From Brevundimonas mediterranea (lineage in GTDB: Bacteria; Pseudomonadota; Alphaproteobacteria; Caulobacterales; Caulobacteraceae): 64,000 nt of DNA. The notes beneath the pieces were generated by a model, which saw nothing but the letters and a program-made list of their open reading frames with translations, was not told the origin of the DNA and did no database searches. The stretch lies in assembly GCF_011064825.1 (NCBI RefSeq), contig NZ_CP048751.1:2046001-2110000 (forward strand), read 5' to 3'. Below are positions 8,246 to 16,645 of this stretch, piece by piece (position 1 is the first letter of the stretch; every line of letters starts with the position of its first letter). A program made the translations under genes and the position numbers.

Positions 8246-9140
8246 GAGTGACCGTTGGCAGGAGATGGCCGTTTTCGTCCGCGTGGCCGAGGGCGGCGGC
8301 CTTTCGCGGGCGGCCCGCGAGCTGAACCTATCGCAGCCCTCGGTATCGCGCATCATCGGCGCGCTGGAGGCGCGTCTGGGCACGACGCTGTTGTTGCGCA
8401 CTACCCGCAGCATCTCCCTGACGGAAGCCGGGTCTCTGTACCTGGAGCGTGCAAGACATCTGCTCGCGGAGATGGAGGAGGCCGAGCAGGCGACCCGAGG
8501 GCTTGACTCGCTGCACGGCGTGCTCCGCCTCGCCATGCCGGTGCTCTATGGCGCGCGCGCGGTCATTCCGGCGCTGGCGACGTTCCTGCCGCTGCATCCG
8601 GATCTCCGAGTCGAAATTGTCATGAGCGACGCGCGCCAGAACCTCGTCACGGAGGGGGTCGACGTGGCCATACGCCTAGGAGTCGGGCCGCTCGACGACT
8701 CCACCTTCGGCGCTCGCAGAATCGCGCGGGTCGAACGGCTGGTGGTCGCCGCGCCCGCCTATCTCTCTTCACGTGGCGAGCCTGCAAGTCCCGCTGAACT
8801 CGCCGGGCACGATTGCATTGTCCAGCACGGATTGTTCGGCCGCGAGAGCTGGCGCTTCACGCACAATCACACCGCTACGTCAGTCGATGTCTCGGCGAAA
8901 CTCTGGATCAACTCGGCGCCAGGGGTCCTTGCAGCCGCAGTCGCAGGGCTCGGCGTCGCGCTGGCCACCCGCGTCATGGCAGGAGAAGAACTGCGCAGCG
9001 GCCAGCTTGTACAATTGCTCGATCGCTATCGTCTCGAACCCGCCGAGGTTTACGCTGTTTTTCCGGCGGGGCCGCGGCCGTCAGCGAAAGTACGGGCCAT
9101 CGTGGATCACCTAGCAGCATCGCTTGATGCGTCCGGCTAG
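8244..9140 (+). CDS. LysR-family transcriptional regulator
   Basis: The 298-residue protein shows the LysR layout: an N-terminal winged helix (FVRVAEGGGLSRAARELNLSQPSVSRIIGALEARLGTTLLLRTTRSISLTEAG) and a periplasmic-binding-like co-inducer domain (VIMSDARQNLVTEGVDVAIRLGV, later LDRYRLEPAEVYAVFPAGPRPSAKVRAIVDHL). I start it at the ATG at 8244; an earlier in-frame ATG at 8151 gives an Arg-rich, atypical N terminus. It faces away from the GST gene, its probable target. The inducer is unknown. Confidence 0.9.
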   Translation: MSDRWQEMAVFVRVAEGGGLSRAARELNLSQPSVSRIIGALEARLGTTLLLRTTRSISLTEAGSLYLERARHLLAEMEEAEQATRGLDSLHGVLRLAMPVLYGARAVIPALATFLPLHPDLRVEIVMSDARQNLVTEGVDVAIRLGVGPLDDSTFGARRIARVERLVVAAPAYLSSRGEPASPAELAGHDCIVQHGLFGRESWRFTHNHTATSVDVSAKLWINSAPGVLAAAVAGLGVALATRVMAGEELRSGQLVQLLDRYRLEPAEVYAVFPAGPRPSAKVRAIVDHLAASLDASG

Positions 9141-9218
9141 CCCTTTTGCTCGCCGCGCTAGTCCGAATATCCGCATCCCAGGTCAAGCCCGAAGATGACG
9201 GGGGGTGAGCGGTTGCCC

Positions 9219-9635
9219 CTACGACTTCCTCAACCGCTTGGCGTTGGCGACGGCGGTCTTGTGGATGGGGGTCAGGGCGTCGGTCTGGGCCTGGGTCAGT
9301 TCGGCGTTCAGGGTCAGGGCCTGGCCGGCGGCGCGGCTCCACCAGCCCAGGGCGTAACGGAACTGGGCCTGGGCGGCTTCGGCCGGGGTCCGGGCGCCGG
9401 CGATTTCAGTCGCCGCCTGCAGGGCGCGTGCGCCTTCGTCCAGGGCGGCCTGGCCCAGGCGTTTGCCGACGGTCCCGGCGCTGGCGGCGAGCGCGGCGGC
9501 GGAGGCGGACAGGGCCTCGGTCTTTTCCGAGCTCATCAGCGACAGTTCGACCCTGTCCTGGCCGGCCGGATCGGTCAGGCCGTGGACCATCAGGGTGGTG
9601 CGCGCCGCGATGACCTCGGCCGAGGCGGACAGCAT
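9219..9635 (-). CDS. Phasin-like protein
   Basis: This 138-residue, largely helical protein resembles phasins, the small amphipathic proteins that coat polyhydroxyalkanoate granules. Features are an alanine-rich heptad pattern (LSASAEVIAARTTLMVHGL), the central FRYALGWWSRAAGQALTLNAELTQAQTDALTPIHKTAVANAKRL typical of phasin 2 proteins, and a basic end. No start other than the ATG at 9635 is convincing. It lies 53 bases after a creatininase-family gene and may be the last gene of the EmrAB-TetR run. An intracellular PHA depolymerase at 25.5 kb is consistent with PHA storage. Confidence 0.72.
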   Translation of the reverse strand: MLSASAEVIAARTTLMVHGLTDPAGQDRVELSLMSSEKTEALSASAAALAASAGTVGKRLGQAALDEGARALQAATEIAGARTPAEAAQAQFRYALGWWSRAAGQALTLNAELTQAQTDALTPIHKTAVANAKRLRKS

Positions 9636-9688
9636 TTCGGCGCCCAGAACAGCCGGTGTTGGAACGCCGGTGGCGCAGGTCTTGCGGG

Positions 9689-10462
9689 TCAGGACGCGTC
9701 TCCGGGCCGGGCCTCGGCGGCGAAGGCCGCGACGTCGGACAGCAGGGCGGGGACGGCCAGGTCGATGATGCGGCGGCCCTTTTCGGGGTTGGCCTGGGCC
9801 GGGTCGGAGCCGATGCGGCCGTCGGGGAAGCGGGCGCGATAGTCGAGGGCGTCGCGGATCGGGCCGCTGGGCGCGATCTGGGGGCTGTAGTCGGCCGTCT
9901 TGATCCGGTCGGGATAGGCGGCCTGGGTCACGGCGATCTCGGACGGGGTGGCGTGCATGCCGTGGCCGGTGGGGAAGATCGAGTTGCACAGGCCCTGGAC
10001 GCCCGGCAGGTCCCACCAGTTCTTGAGCTTCAGAACAAATGGGGGTTCGTCCTCGACGAAGCTCCATTCGGCGTAGATTTCCGAGAAGGTCGCCTCGATG
10101 GTGGCGACGTTGCCGCCGTGGCCGTTGAGGAAATAGATCCGCTCGAACCCGTGGCGGCTGAGCGACGAGACCCAGTCGGTGATGGCGGCCATGAAGGTGG
10201 AGGGGCGCAAGGAGATGGTGCCGGCGAAGGCCAGGTGGTGCTGGGCCATGCCGATGTTGAAGGTGGGGGCGACCATCAGGGCGGCGTCCGAACGCTCGGC
10301 CTCGTGGGCGATGATCTCGGGGCACAGCCAGTCGGTGCCCAACAGGCCCGTCGGCCCGTGCTGCTCGTTGGAGCCGATCGGCACGACGACCGTCTTCGAC
10401 AGGGGCCGGCCCGACGCGATCTGGGCGTCGATCTCGGGCCAGGACGACAGGTGGATCAGCAT
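9689..10462 (-). CDS. Creatininase-family amidohydrolase
   Basis: The 257-residue protein belongs to the creatininase/MftE metal-hydrolase family. Visible metal-site motifs are PIGSNEQHGPTGLLGTDW (Glu, His and Asp ligands), FLNGHGGN and GHGMHATPSE (later His and Glu). Family members cleave cyclic amides such as creatinine, formamide-type intermediates or the mycofactocin precursor. No mycofactocin or creatine genes are present here, so the substrate is unknown. It starts 26 bases after the TetR stop, which suggests co-transcription with the efflux genes. Confidence 0.88.
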   Translation of the reverse strand: MLIHLSSWPEIDAQIASGRPLSKTVVVPIGSNEQHGPTGLLGTDWLCPEIIAHEAERSDAALMVAPTFNIGMAQHHLAFAGTISLRPSTFMAAITDWVSSLSRHGFERIYFLNGHGGNVATIEATFSEIYAEWSFVEDEPPFVLKLKNWWDLPGVQGLCNSIFPTGHGMHATPSEIAVTQAAYPDRIKTADYSPQIAPSGPIRDALDYRARFPDGRIGSDPAQANPEKGRRIIDLAVPALLSDVAAFAAEARPGDAS

Positions 10463-10488
10463 GGGCGAACTCCTCTACGCGGCGGGTC

Positions 10489-11118
10489 TCAACTAGCGCG
10501 ATCCTGGCCAGGCGCATAGGCGGTCGGCGCATAGGCCGCGACGAAGACCCGTGCGGCCTCGCGGGCGCGGCGGAGGCGGTGGTCGGCGTCGATCTGGGGC
10601 ACGTTCAGCATGGCCCGCAGATGGCCGTGGCCCAGGACCAGGCCCGAGAACATCTCGGCCGCCCCGTCGGGGTCGGGCACGTTCAGCCGGCCCGCGCGCG
10701 TCTGGTCCGCCAGCCAGGCCGACAGCAGTTTCAGGCTGCGCAGGGGCCCGGCCTCATAGACGGCCTGGGCGATCTCGGGAGCTTCGGTCGACATCAGCAC
10801 CACGCCGCGCATCGAGCCGACCTTGTCCGGGTGGCAGATGCGCTCCAGCAGGCTCAGGGCCAAGGCCTCCAGCACCGCGGCAGGGTCGCCGGGCGCCTTC
10901 AGCGGCGCCGCCACCGCGTCGGACCTCTGGCTGGCCATGGCCCGGGCGATCTCCAGCTTGGAGGCGAAGCGGTTGTAGACCGTCTGTTTGGAAACGCCGG
11001 CGACGCGGGCGATTTCGTCCATCGACACCGCCAGACCCTTGTCCGCGAACAGGGTCGCGGCGGCGTCGAGGATGGCCTCGCTCTTCTTCTCGTCGACCTG
11101 ACCCCGGCGGCGGGCCAT
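10489..11118 (-). CDS. TetR-family transcriptional regulator
   Basis: The 209-residue protein opens MARRRGQVDEKKSEAILDAAATLFADKGLAVSMDEIARVAGVSKQTVYNRFASKLEIARAM, a canonical TetR helix-turn-helix, followed by a helical ligand-binding domain of AcrR/TetR_C type. Its ATG overlaps the stop of the emrB-like gene by one base (TGATG). It most likely represses the efflux operon in which it sits; a 16-base palindrome at 13846-13861 upstream of emrA is a candidate operator. Confidence 0.92.
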   Translation of the reverse strand: MARRRGQVDEKKSEAILDAAATLFADKGLAVSMDEIARVAGVSKQTVYNRFASKLEIARAMASQRSDAVAAPLKAPGDPAAVLEALALSLLERICHPDKVGSMRGVVLMSTEAPEIAQAVYEAGPLRSLKLLSAWLADQTRAGRLNVPDPDGAAEMFSGLVLGHGHLRAMLNVPQIDADHRLRRAREAARVFVAAYAPTAYAPGQDRAS

Positions 11119-12725
11119 CAGTGGGCGTCCGACGGGGGCGCGCCCGGCTGGGCCTTGACCGGCTGGGCCAGCAGGGTGACGAAGGCGGCGCCGGCGCACA
11201 TGATGCCCAGCAGGGCGAAGGCGTCGCCGAAGGCCATGGTCGTGGCCTGTTTCTGCAGAATTCCATAGACGGCCTTCATCGCAGAGGCGGCCGGGTCGAT
11301 GGTGCCCGCGAACCTCTGGGCCATGCCGGCCATCATGTGACGCATCGCCTGGTCGCCCTGGGTGATGCCGCTGGTAAGCTCGCCGATATGGACAGCGGTA
11401 TTGGTGGTCAGGCCGGTGTTCAGGATCGCCAGGCCGAAGGCCCCGCCGACGTTGCGCGACAGGTTCACCAGACCCGAGGCGTTCTTGACCATGTGCGGCG
11501 GCAGGGTGGCCATCGTCACCTGCTGCGAGGCGATCATCGCCAGCATGACGCCGACGCCCCGGAAGGCCTGGACCGAGGCGAACTGCCAGAAGCCCCATTC
11601 GTCCGTGACCAGCCGCGCCTCCCACATGCCCCAGGCGCACATCATGAAGCCGCCGAACATCAGGATGCGGGCGTCCATCTTGCGCACCAGCCGCCCGGCG
11701 AAGGGGGCGGTGGCGAACATGGCCAGGCCGGAAACCACCATGGTCGTGCCCACCTCGGCCGACGAATAATCACGCACCCGGCCCAGGAACAGCGGCAGCA
11801 GGAAGGTGCCGCCGAACAGGGCGAATCCCACCGTGAAGGTCATGATGAAGCCGACCAGGAAGTTGCGGTTGGTGAAGGCGCGCAACTCGACGATCGGCTG
11901 GCGATAGGTCAGCGAGCGCCAGACGAAGACCGGCCCCGCCACGGCCGCGACCACCGCCAGAAGCAGGATGGAGGTGTCGTCGAACCAGTCGTTCCTGGCG
12001 CCCTCCTCCAGCACATACTGCATGCTCATCAGGAAGACGGCCATGAAGCCCAGGCCCCACCAGTCGAAGCCCTTGGCCAGGGACGGGTCGCCCTTGTCGA
12101 AGTTTCCGTAGCGGCCGACCAGGAAGAGGACCAGCAGGCCCGGCGCCACATTGATGAAGAAGAGCCAGCGCCAGCTGAGCCATTCGGTCAGGTGTCCGCC
12201 CAGGGTCGGGCCGACGGTCGGGGCCAGGGTGACGATCAGGCCCATGACCACGCTGGCCGTGACCCGCTTGTCCGGCGGGAAGGCGGTGAAGGCCACGGCG
12301 AAGACGGTCGGGATCATGGCCCCGCCGACGAAGCCCTGGATGGCCCGGAACAGGATCATCATGTCGATGGAGGTCGACAGGCCCGTGGCGATGCTCATCA
12401 GGACGAAGCCGGCGCACGAGGCCAGGAACAGCTTCTGGGTGCCCCATAGCCGCGACAGGAAGCCGGACAGGGGGATCATCACCACCTCGGGGATCAGATA
12501 GGCGGTCTGGATCCAGCTGATCTCGTCCGCCGAGGCGCCGACGCCGGCCTGGATCTGGGGCAGGGAGGCGGCGACGATCTGGATGTCCAGAATGGCCATG
12601 AACTGGCCCACCACCATGCCGGCGAAGCCGAGCAGCAGCATGGTCCAGTTGATCTCGGGATGGCCGGCGACGGGGCTCTGCGGCGTGACCCCGCCCCCAG
12701 CCGCAGCCGGGTTGGCGGTGGTCAC
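11118..12725 (-). CDS. DHA2-type MFS multidrug efflux permease (EmrB/QacA subfamily)
   Basis: The 535-residue inner-membrane protein has about 14 hydrophobic segments. It carries the DHA2 signature near TM1 (MAILDIQIVAASLPQIQAGVG), the antiporter motif C in GLIVTLAPTVGPTLGG, and RAIQGFVGGAMIPTVFA. It would export hydrophobic toxicants using the proton gradient, coupled through the EmrA-like adaptor to an outer-membrane channel not present here. The start is GTG at 12725, overlapping the adaptor's stop (GTGA). A TetR regulator follows with a one-base overlap. Confidence 0.94.
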   Translation of the reverse strand: MTTANPAAAGGGVTPQSPVAGHPEINWTMLLLGFAGMVVGQFMAILDIQIVAASLPQIQAGVGASADEISWIQTAYLIPEVVMIPLSGFLSRLWGTQKLFLASCAGFVLMSIATGLSTSIDMMILFRAIQGFVGGAMIPTVFAVAFTAFPPDKRVTASVVMGLIVTLAPTVGPTLGGHLTEWLSWRWLFFINVAPGLLVLFLVGRYGNFDKGDPSLAKGFDWWGLGFMAVFLMSMQYVLEEGARNDWFDDTSILLLAVVAAVAGPVFVWRSLTYRQPIVELRAFTNRNFLVGFIMTFTVGFALFGGTFLLPLFLGRVRDYSSAEVGTTMVVSGLAMFATAPFAGRLVRKMDARILMFGGFMMCAWGMWEARLVTDEWGFWQFASVQAFRGVGVMLAMIASQQVTMATLPPHMVKNASGLVNLSRNVGGAFGLAILNTGLTTNTAVHIGELTSGITQGDQAMRHMMAGMAQRFAGTIDPAASAMKAVYGILQKQATTMAFGDAFALLGIMCAGAAFVTLLAQPVKAQPGAPPSDAH

Positions 12726-13801
12726 GGGCGAGGCGTCCCGATGGAGGCCTCGGCGAAGCTCTGGCCACCCTGGCTCTTCAGATCGACCTTGACGTCAACC
12801 GACAGGCCGGGACGCAGGGCCAGGCTGCGGTCGGCGCCGCTGACGACGATCCGCACGGGCACCCGCTGGGTGATCTTGGTGAAGTTGCCGGTGGCGTTCT
12901 CGACCGGGATCAGGGCGAATTCGGACCCGGTGGCGGGGGCGAAACTGTCGATCCGGCCCTCGATCTTGCGGCCGGGGAAGGCGTCGGCGGAAATCTCGAC
13001 CGTCTGGCCCAGTCGCATCCGGTCCAGCTGGGTCTCCTTGAAGTTGGCGACGATATAGGTCTGGGTCAGGGGCACGATGGACAGCAGCTGGGTTCCGGCG
13101 TTGACGTATTGGCCGGGCCGGACGCTGCGGGCGCCGACGACGCCGGCGATGGGGGCGCGGATGACGGTGCGTTCCAGGGCGATGCGGGCGGTTTCGACCA
13201 CGGCGCGGGCCTGTTCGACGGCGGCGACGCTCTGTTCGCGCGTTGAGCCCAGCACCCCGGCGGTGCGCTGTTCGGCGACCAGGGCGGCCTGGGCCTGTTG
13301 CACGCTGGCGTCGGCGGTGGCGGCGCCGGCGCGTTCGGTCTGGATCCGTTGCTGCGAGACCCAGCCCTGCTGGGCCAGCTTGCCGTAGCGGTCGACCTCG
13401 GCGCGGGCGAGGCCCGCCTGAGCGCGGGCCTGGGTCACGGCGGCGGCGCGGGCGGCGATGGCGGCCTTCTCCTGCTCGGCCTGGGCGTCGACATTGCCGA
13501 CGGCGGCGAGCGCGGCCTGGAGATTGGCCTCGGCGCGGGCCAGTTCGGCGCGCTGATCGCCGTCGTCCAGCTTGACCAGGACCTGCCCGGCCTCGACCCG
13601 CTGGTTGTCGCCGACCAGAACCTCGGTCACGCGGCCGGCCAGTTGCGGGCTGATCAGGGTGGTGTCGGCCTGGACGAAGGCGTTGTCGGTGCTTTCCCAC
13701 CTCTGGCCGTTCATCCACCAGACGATCCCGCCCGCGACCAGGGCGAGGCCGACGAGGACCGCGGCGAACAGCGGCAGGCGTTTCTTCAGTTCAGGCGACA
13801 T
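12722..13801 (-). CDS. HlyD/EmrA-family membrane fusion protein
   Basis: This 359-residue periplasmic adaptor has a cytoplasmic start (MSPELKKRLP), one transmembrane anchor (LFAAVLVGLALVAGGIVWWM), a biotinyl-lipoyl half (LVGDNQRVEAGQVLVKLDDGD), a long alanine/glutamine-rich coiled coil (about residues 90-200), the second lipoyl half (IRAPIAGVVGARSVRPGQYV) and a beta barrel. It links the EmrB-like pump to an outer-membrane channel. I use the ATG at 13801; an in-frame ATG at 13876 would add 25 residues with no signal character and would cover the putative operator. Confidence 0.93.
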   Translation of the reverse strand: MSPELKKRLPLFAAVLVGLALVAGGIVWWMNGQRWESTDNAFVQADTTLISPQLAGRVTEVLVGDNQRVEAGQVLVKLDDGDQRAELARAEANLQAALAAVGNVDAQAEQEKAAIAARAAAVTQARAQAGLARAEVDRYGKLAQQGWVSQQRIQTERAGAATADASVQQAQAALVAEQRTAGVLGSTREQSVAAVEQARAVVETARIALERTVIRAPIAGVVGARSVRPGQYVNAGTQLLSIVPLTQTYIVANFKETQLDRMRLGQTVEISADAFPGRKIEGRIDSFAPATGSEFALIPVENATGNFTKITQRVPVRIVVSGADRSLALRPGLSVDVKVDLKSQGGQSFAEASIGTPRP

Positions 13802-13845
13802 GGGACATCCGGGGGAGGGTGCGGCGTTTTGAAACGGGGCTAAAA

Positions 13846-13875
13846 TGGACGTCGCCGTCCAAAAATCAATGTCCA
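13846..13875. promoter_or_regulatory. Candidate TetR operator upstream of the efflux operon
   Basis: TGGACG-TCGC-CGTCCA (13846-13861) is a 6-base-arm palindrome, and a further half-site TGTCCA lies at 13870-13875, 14 bases on. It sits between the divergent emrA-like (start 13801) and amine oxidase (start 13924) genes, so the TetR protein encoded in the operon could control both. Confidence 0.5.
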
Positions 13876-13923
13876 ATCGCGAAGAGGCCGATCAAAGCCT
13901 GTTTTCGTGTATGTCCTCGGCCC

Positions 13924-15225
13924 ATGAGCGACCGCGCCCGAGCCTCCAATCCGCTGCCGTCCCAGGTCGATGTCGTCGTGATCGGCGCGGGCGCGGCCGG
14001 GATCGCCGCCGCACGCCGGCTGATGCGGCCCGGCCTGTCGGTTCTGGTGCTGGAAGCCCGCGACCGGATGGGCGGGCGCGCCTGGACGGCGCGGGTCGAG
14101 GGCGAGGGGCTGGACATGGGCTGCGGCTGGCTGCACTCGGCCGACGACAATGTCCTGGCCGGGCGGGTCGAGGCCGAAGGGCTGACGCTGGACCAGACGC
14201 CGCCGCCGTGGCGGACCCAGGCCTTCGACCACGAGATCTCGCGGGCCGAGCAGGCTGAGTTCGGCGAGGCCTTCGCCGCCTTCGACCAGCGTGTGACGGA
14301 AGCGGCCGGGCGGGGCGAAGACCGGCCCGCGTCCGACTTCTTCGACCCGGACTGCCGCTGGAACGCCCGGATGGACGCTATCTCGGGCGCCCTGAACGGG
14401 GCGCGGTTCGCCGAGGTGTCCAGCCTGGATTACGACGCCTATGGCGACACCGGGGTGAACTGGCGGGTGCGCGAGGGCTATGGCCGGCTGATCGCCCGTC
14501 TGGGCGAGGCGGTGTCCGACGTCGTGGTGCGCGACTGCGCCGTGCGCCGGATCGACCGGTCCGGCCCCCTGCTGCGGCTGGAGACCAGCAGGGGCGAGCT
14601 GACGGCGCGGGTGGTGATCCTGACGGTTCCCAACAGTCTGATCGCCACCGAGGCGGTGCGGATCGATCCGCCCGTTCCGGCCTGGCTGGAGGCGACGGCG
14701 GGCGTGCCTCTGGGGCTGGCGTCCAAGGTGCATATGACGGTGCGGGGCGCGGGCGATTTCCAGCCTGACACCCAGTTGTGGACCCGGATCGATACGGCCG
14801 AGACCTGCGGCTATCACCTGCGGCCGTTCGGGCGGCCGATGATCGAGGCCTATTTCGGCGCCGACCTGGCCTGGGGGCTGGAGGCGCAAGGCCCCGCCGC
14901 CCTGGTCGATTTCGCCGTGTCCGAACTGGTGGCGGCCCTGGGGTCGAACCTGCGGCGGCGGTTGGAGGCCGTGGCCGTGTCGAACTGGGGCGTCGATCCC
15001 TGGTCGCGCGGCGCCTATTCCCACGCCCTGCCGGGCCATGCGGGGGATCGGGCGAAGTTGCGGACGGCGGTCGAGGATCGGATCTTCCTGGCGGGCGAAG
15101 CCACGGCCCCGGTCTATTACGGCACGGCCCACGGCGCCTGGATGGAGGGCGAACGGGCGGCGGATGCGGCCCTGACCAGCCTGGGTCTTGACCCGCGTCG
15201 CGACGACGGCGACAGCGAGGCATGA
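13924..15225 (+). CDS. Flavin monoamine oxidase family protein
   Basis: The 433-residue protein is an FAD-dependent amine oxidase. The N-terminal dinucleotide fold reads VVVIGAGAAGIAAARRL, followed by the GG motif EARDRMGGRAW. The C-terminal FAD site is DRIFLAGEATAPVYYGTAHGAWMEGERAA. It would oxidise a primary or secondary amine to an aldehyde with release of H2O2 and ammonia; the substrate is not evident. I start at the ATG at 13924; an upstream in-frame ATG at 13819 overlaps the divergent promoter region. The end overlaps the endonuclease III start by four bases (ATGA). Confidence 0.9.
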   Translation: MSDRARASNPLPSQVDVVVIGAGAAGIAAARRLMRPGLSVLVLEARDRMGGRAWTARVEGEGLDMGCGWLHSADDNVLAGRVEAEGLTLDQTPPPWRTQAFDHEISRAEQAEFGEAFAAFDQRVTEAAGRGEDRPASDFFDPDCRWNARMDAISGALNGARFAEVSSLDYDAYGDTGVNWRVREGYGRLIARLGEAVSDVVVRDCAVRRIDRSGPLLRLETSRGELTARVVILTVPNSLIATEAVRIDPPVPAWLEATAGVPLGLASKVHMTVRGAGDFQPDTQLWTRIDTAETCGYHLRPFGRPMIEAYFGADLAWGLEAQGPAALVDFAVSELVAALGSNLRRRLEAVAVSNWGVDPWSRGAYSHALPGHAGDRAKLRTAVEDRIFLAGEATAPVYYGTAHGAWMEGERAADAALTSLGLDPRRDDGDSEA

Positions 15226-15977
15226 CGCCGCCCAAGGCCCGAAAACCTGTCGCCAAGTCCAAGATCCCCGGTCCGAAACGCCCGGCGGTCATGACCGGCG
15301 CGTCCGTTCCGGTGCTGCGCTGGCCGCCGGACGAGGACCGGGTCGAGGCCATTTTCAAGCGTCTGTCCGGCGTCATGCCCGAGCCGAAGACCGAGCTGAA
15401 CTTCTCCAACCCCTTCACCCTAGTGGTCGCCGTGGCCCTGTCGGCCCAGGCGACGGACGTGTCGGTCAACAAGGCGACCGAGCGGCTGTTCCGGGTGGCG
15501 GACACGCCGCAGAAGATGCTGGCCCTGGGGGAGGAGGGGCTGATCCCCTACATCGCCTCCATCGGCCTGTATCGCGGCAAGGCCCGCAATGTGATCGCCC
15601 TGTCCCGCCTGGTGCTGGAGCAACACGGCGGCGAGGTTCCGCTGAACCGGGCCGATCTCCAGGCCCTGCCGGGCGTGGGGCGAAAGACGGCGTCGGTGGT
15701 GCTGAACGAACTGGGGATCGAGGCCGCCATCGCGGTGGACACCCATGTCTTCCGCGTCTCGCACCGGCTGGGCCTGGCCAATGCGGGCACGCCGGACAAG
15801 GTGGAGGCCCAGCTGTTCAAGGTCGTGCCGGAGCAGTGGCTGCCCAAGGCGCACCACTGGCTGATCCTGCACGGACGCTACACCTGCACGGCGCGGAAAC
15901 CGAAATGCCTGTCTTGCGTCATCGCCGACCTGTGCCCGTCGCGGGCGGGGCTGATGGCGCTGGGCGAGGCGGGCTAG
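15222..15977 (+). CDS. nth: Endonuclease III
   Basis: This is a bifunctional DNA glycosylase/AP lyase for oxidised pyrimidines in base excision repair. The 251-residue protein has the helix-hairpin-helix LQALPGVGRKTASVVLNELG with catalytic Lys155 and Asp173 (AVDTHVFRVSHRLGL). The [4Fe-4S] loop has the exact C-x6-C-x2-C-x5-C spacing at Cys222, 229, 232 and 238. About 30 extra residues at the N terminus are Lys/Pro-rich (PKARKPVAKSKIPGPKRP), probably aiding DNA binding. Its stop overlaps the convergent MarR stop in a shared CTAG. Confidence 0.97.
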   Translation: MTPPKARKPVAKSKIPGPKRPAVMTGASVPVLRWPPDEDRVEAIFKRLSGVMPEPKTELNFSNPFTLVVAVALSAQATDVSVNKATERLFRVADTPQKMLALGEEGLIPYIASIGLYRGKARNVIALSRLVLEQHGGEVPLNRADLQALPGVGRKTASVVLNELGIEAAIAVDTHVFRVSHRLGLANAGTPDKVEAQLFKVVPEQWLPKAHHWLILHGRYTCTARKPKCLSCVIADLCPSRAGLMALGEAG

Positions 15978-16462
15978 GACGGTTTCGCGGCCAGGCCTGG
16001 ATGGACGGCCAGACGCGCCGCCAGTTTATCCAGCACGCGCTGGGCTGTTTCCAGATCCGCCTGTGGAATATCCCCGAATATGCGGTCGCGCATTTCGGAG
16101 GCGTGGACGTCCAACTCCAGCAAGGCTTCGCGACCGGCCGGCTCGATCATGATCAGACGCACCCGGCCGTCGCCAATCATGCGGCGCCGGCTGACGAAGC
16201 CCAGCCTCTCGAGCTTGTCGAGTTGCCGGGTCAGGCTGGGGCCGGAGATCTCCAGACGGCTCGCCAATTCCGTCTGGGTCAGGCCTCTGGGAGATCCCTC
16301 CAGGAAATAGAGCAGACTGGTCCGCGCCGCCTCCTGGCCGCAGGCCTGCCGGGCTTCGGCGGCTACGGTCTGGAAACGCCGGGCCGCCAAGGTGATGGCG
16401 AAAGCGATTTTCAGTTGCAAAACTTGGCGGGGCGATAATGCTGTAGAAAGCAACTGTAACAA
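15974..16462 (-). CDS. MarR-family transcriptional regulator
   Basis: The 162-residue protein has the MarR fold: dimerisation helices at both ends, helix-turn-helix GLTQTELASRLEISGPSLTRQLDKLERLGFV, and the wing SRRRMIGDGRVRLIMIEPAG with the conserved DxRxR-like turn. Its gene converges on nth, sharing a CTAG stop overlap, and is preceded by an intergenic region of about 180 bases with no other gene. The target genes are unknown. Confidence 0.9.
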   Translation of the reverse strand: MLQLLSTALSPRQVLQLKIAFAITLAARRFQTVAAEARQACGQEAARTSLLYFLEGSPRGLTQTELASRLEISGPSLTRQLDKLERLGFVSRRRMIGDGRVRLIMIEPAGREALLELDVHASEMRDRIFGDIPQADLETAQRVLDKLAARLAVHPGLAAKPS

Positions 16463-16645
16463 TGGCAGGTCCTTGGATTGCGATATTCAGGGTTGAATGA
16501 TCGCCTATCGTGATTTGCCGCGCTTATTCCAAATACGAGTGGATGCACTATTTGGATGCTTGTCGAGGCTAAATACATGGGCGCCGCGTCGTAACGAATT
16601 GATGTCACGATTCAGGACATCAACTGCTCGCGTAGAACGTCCGTC

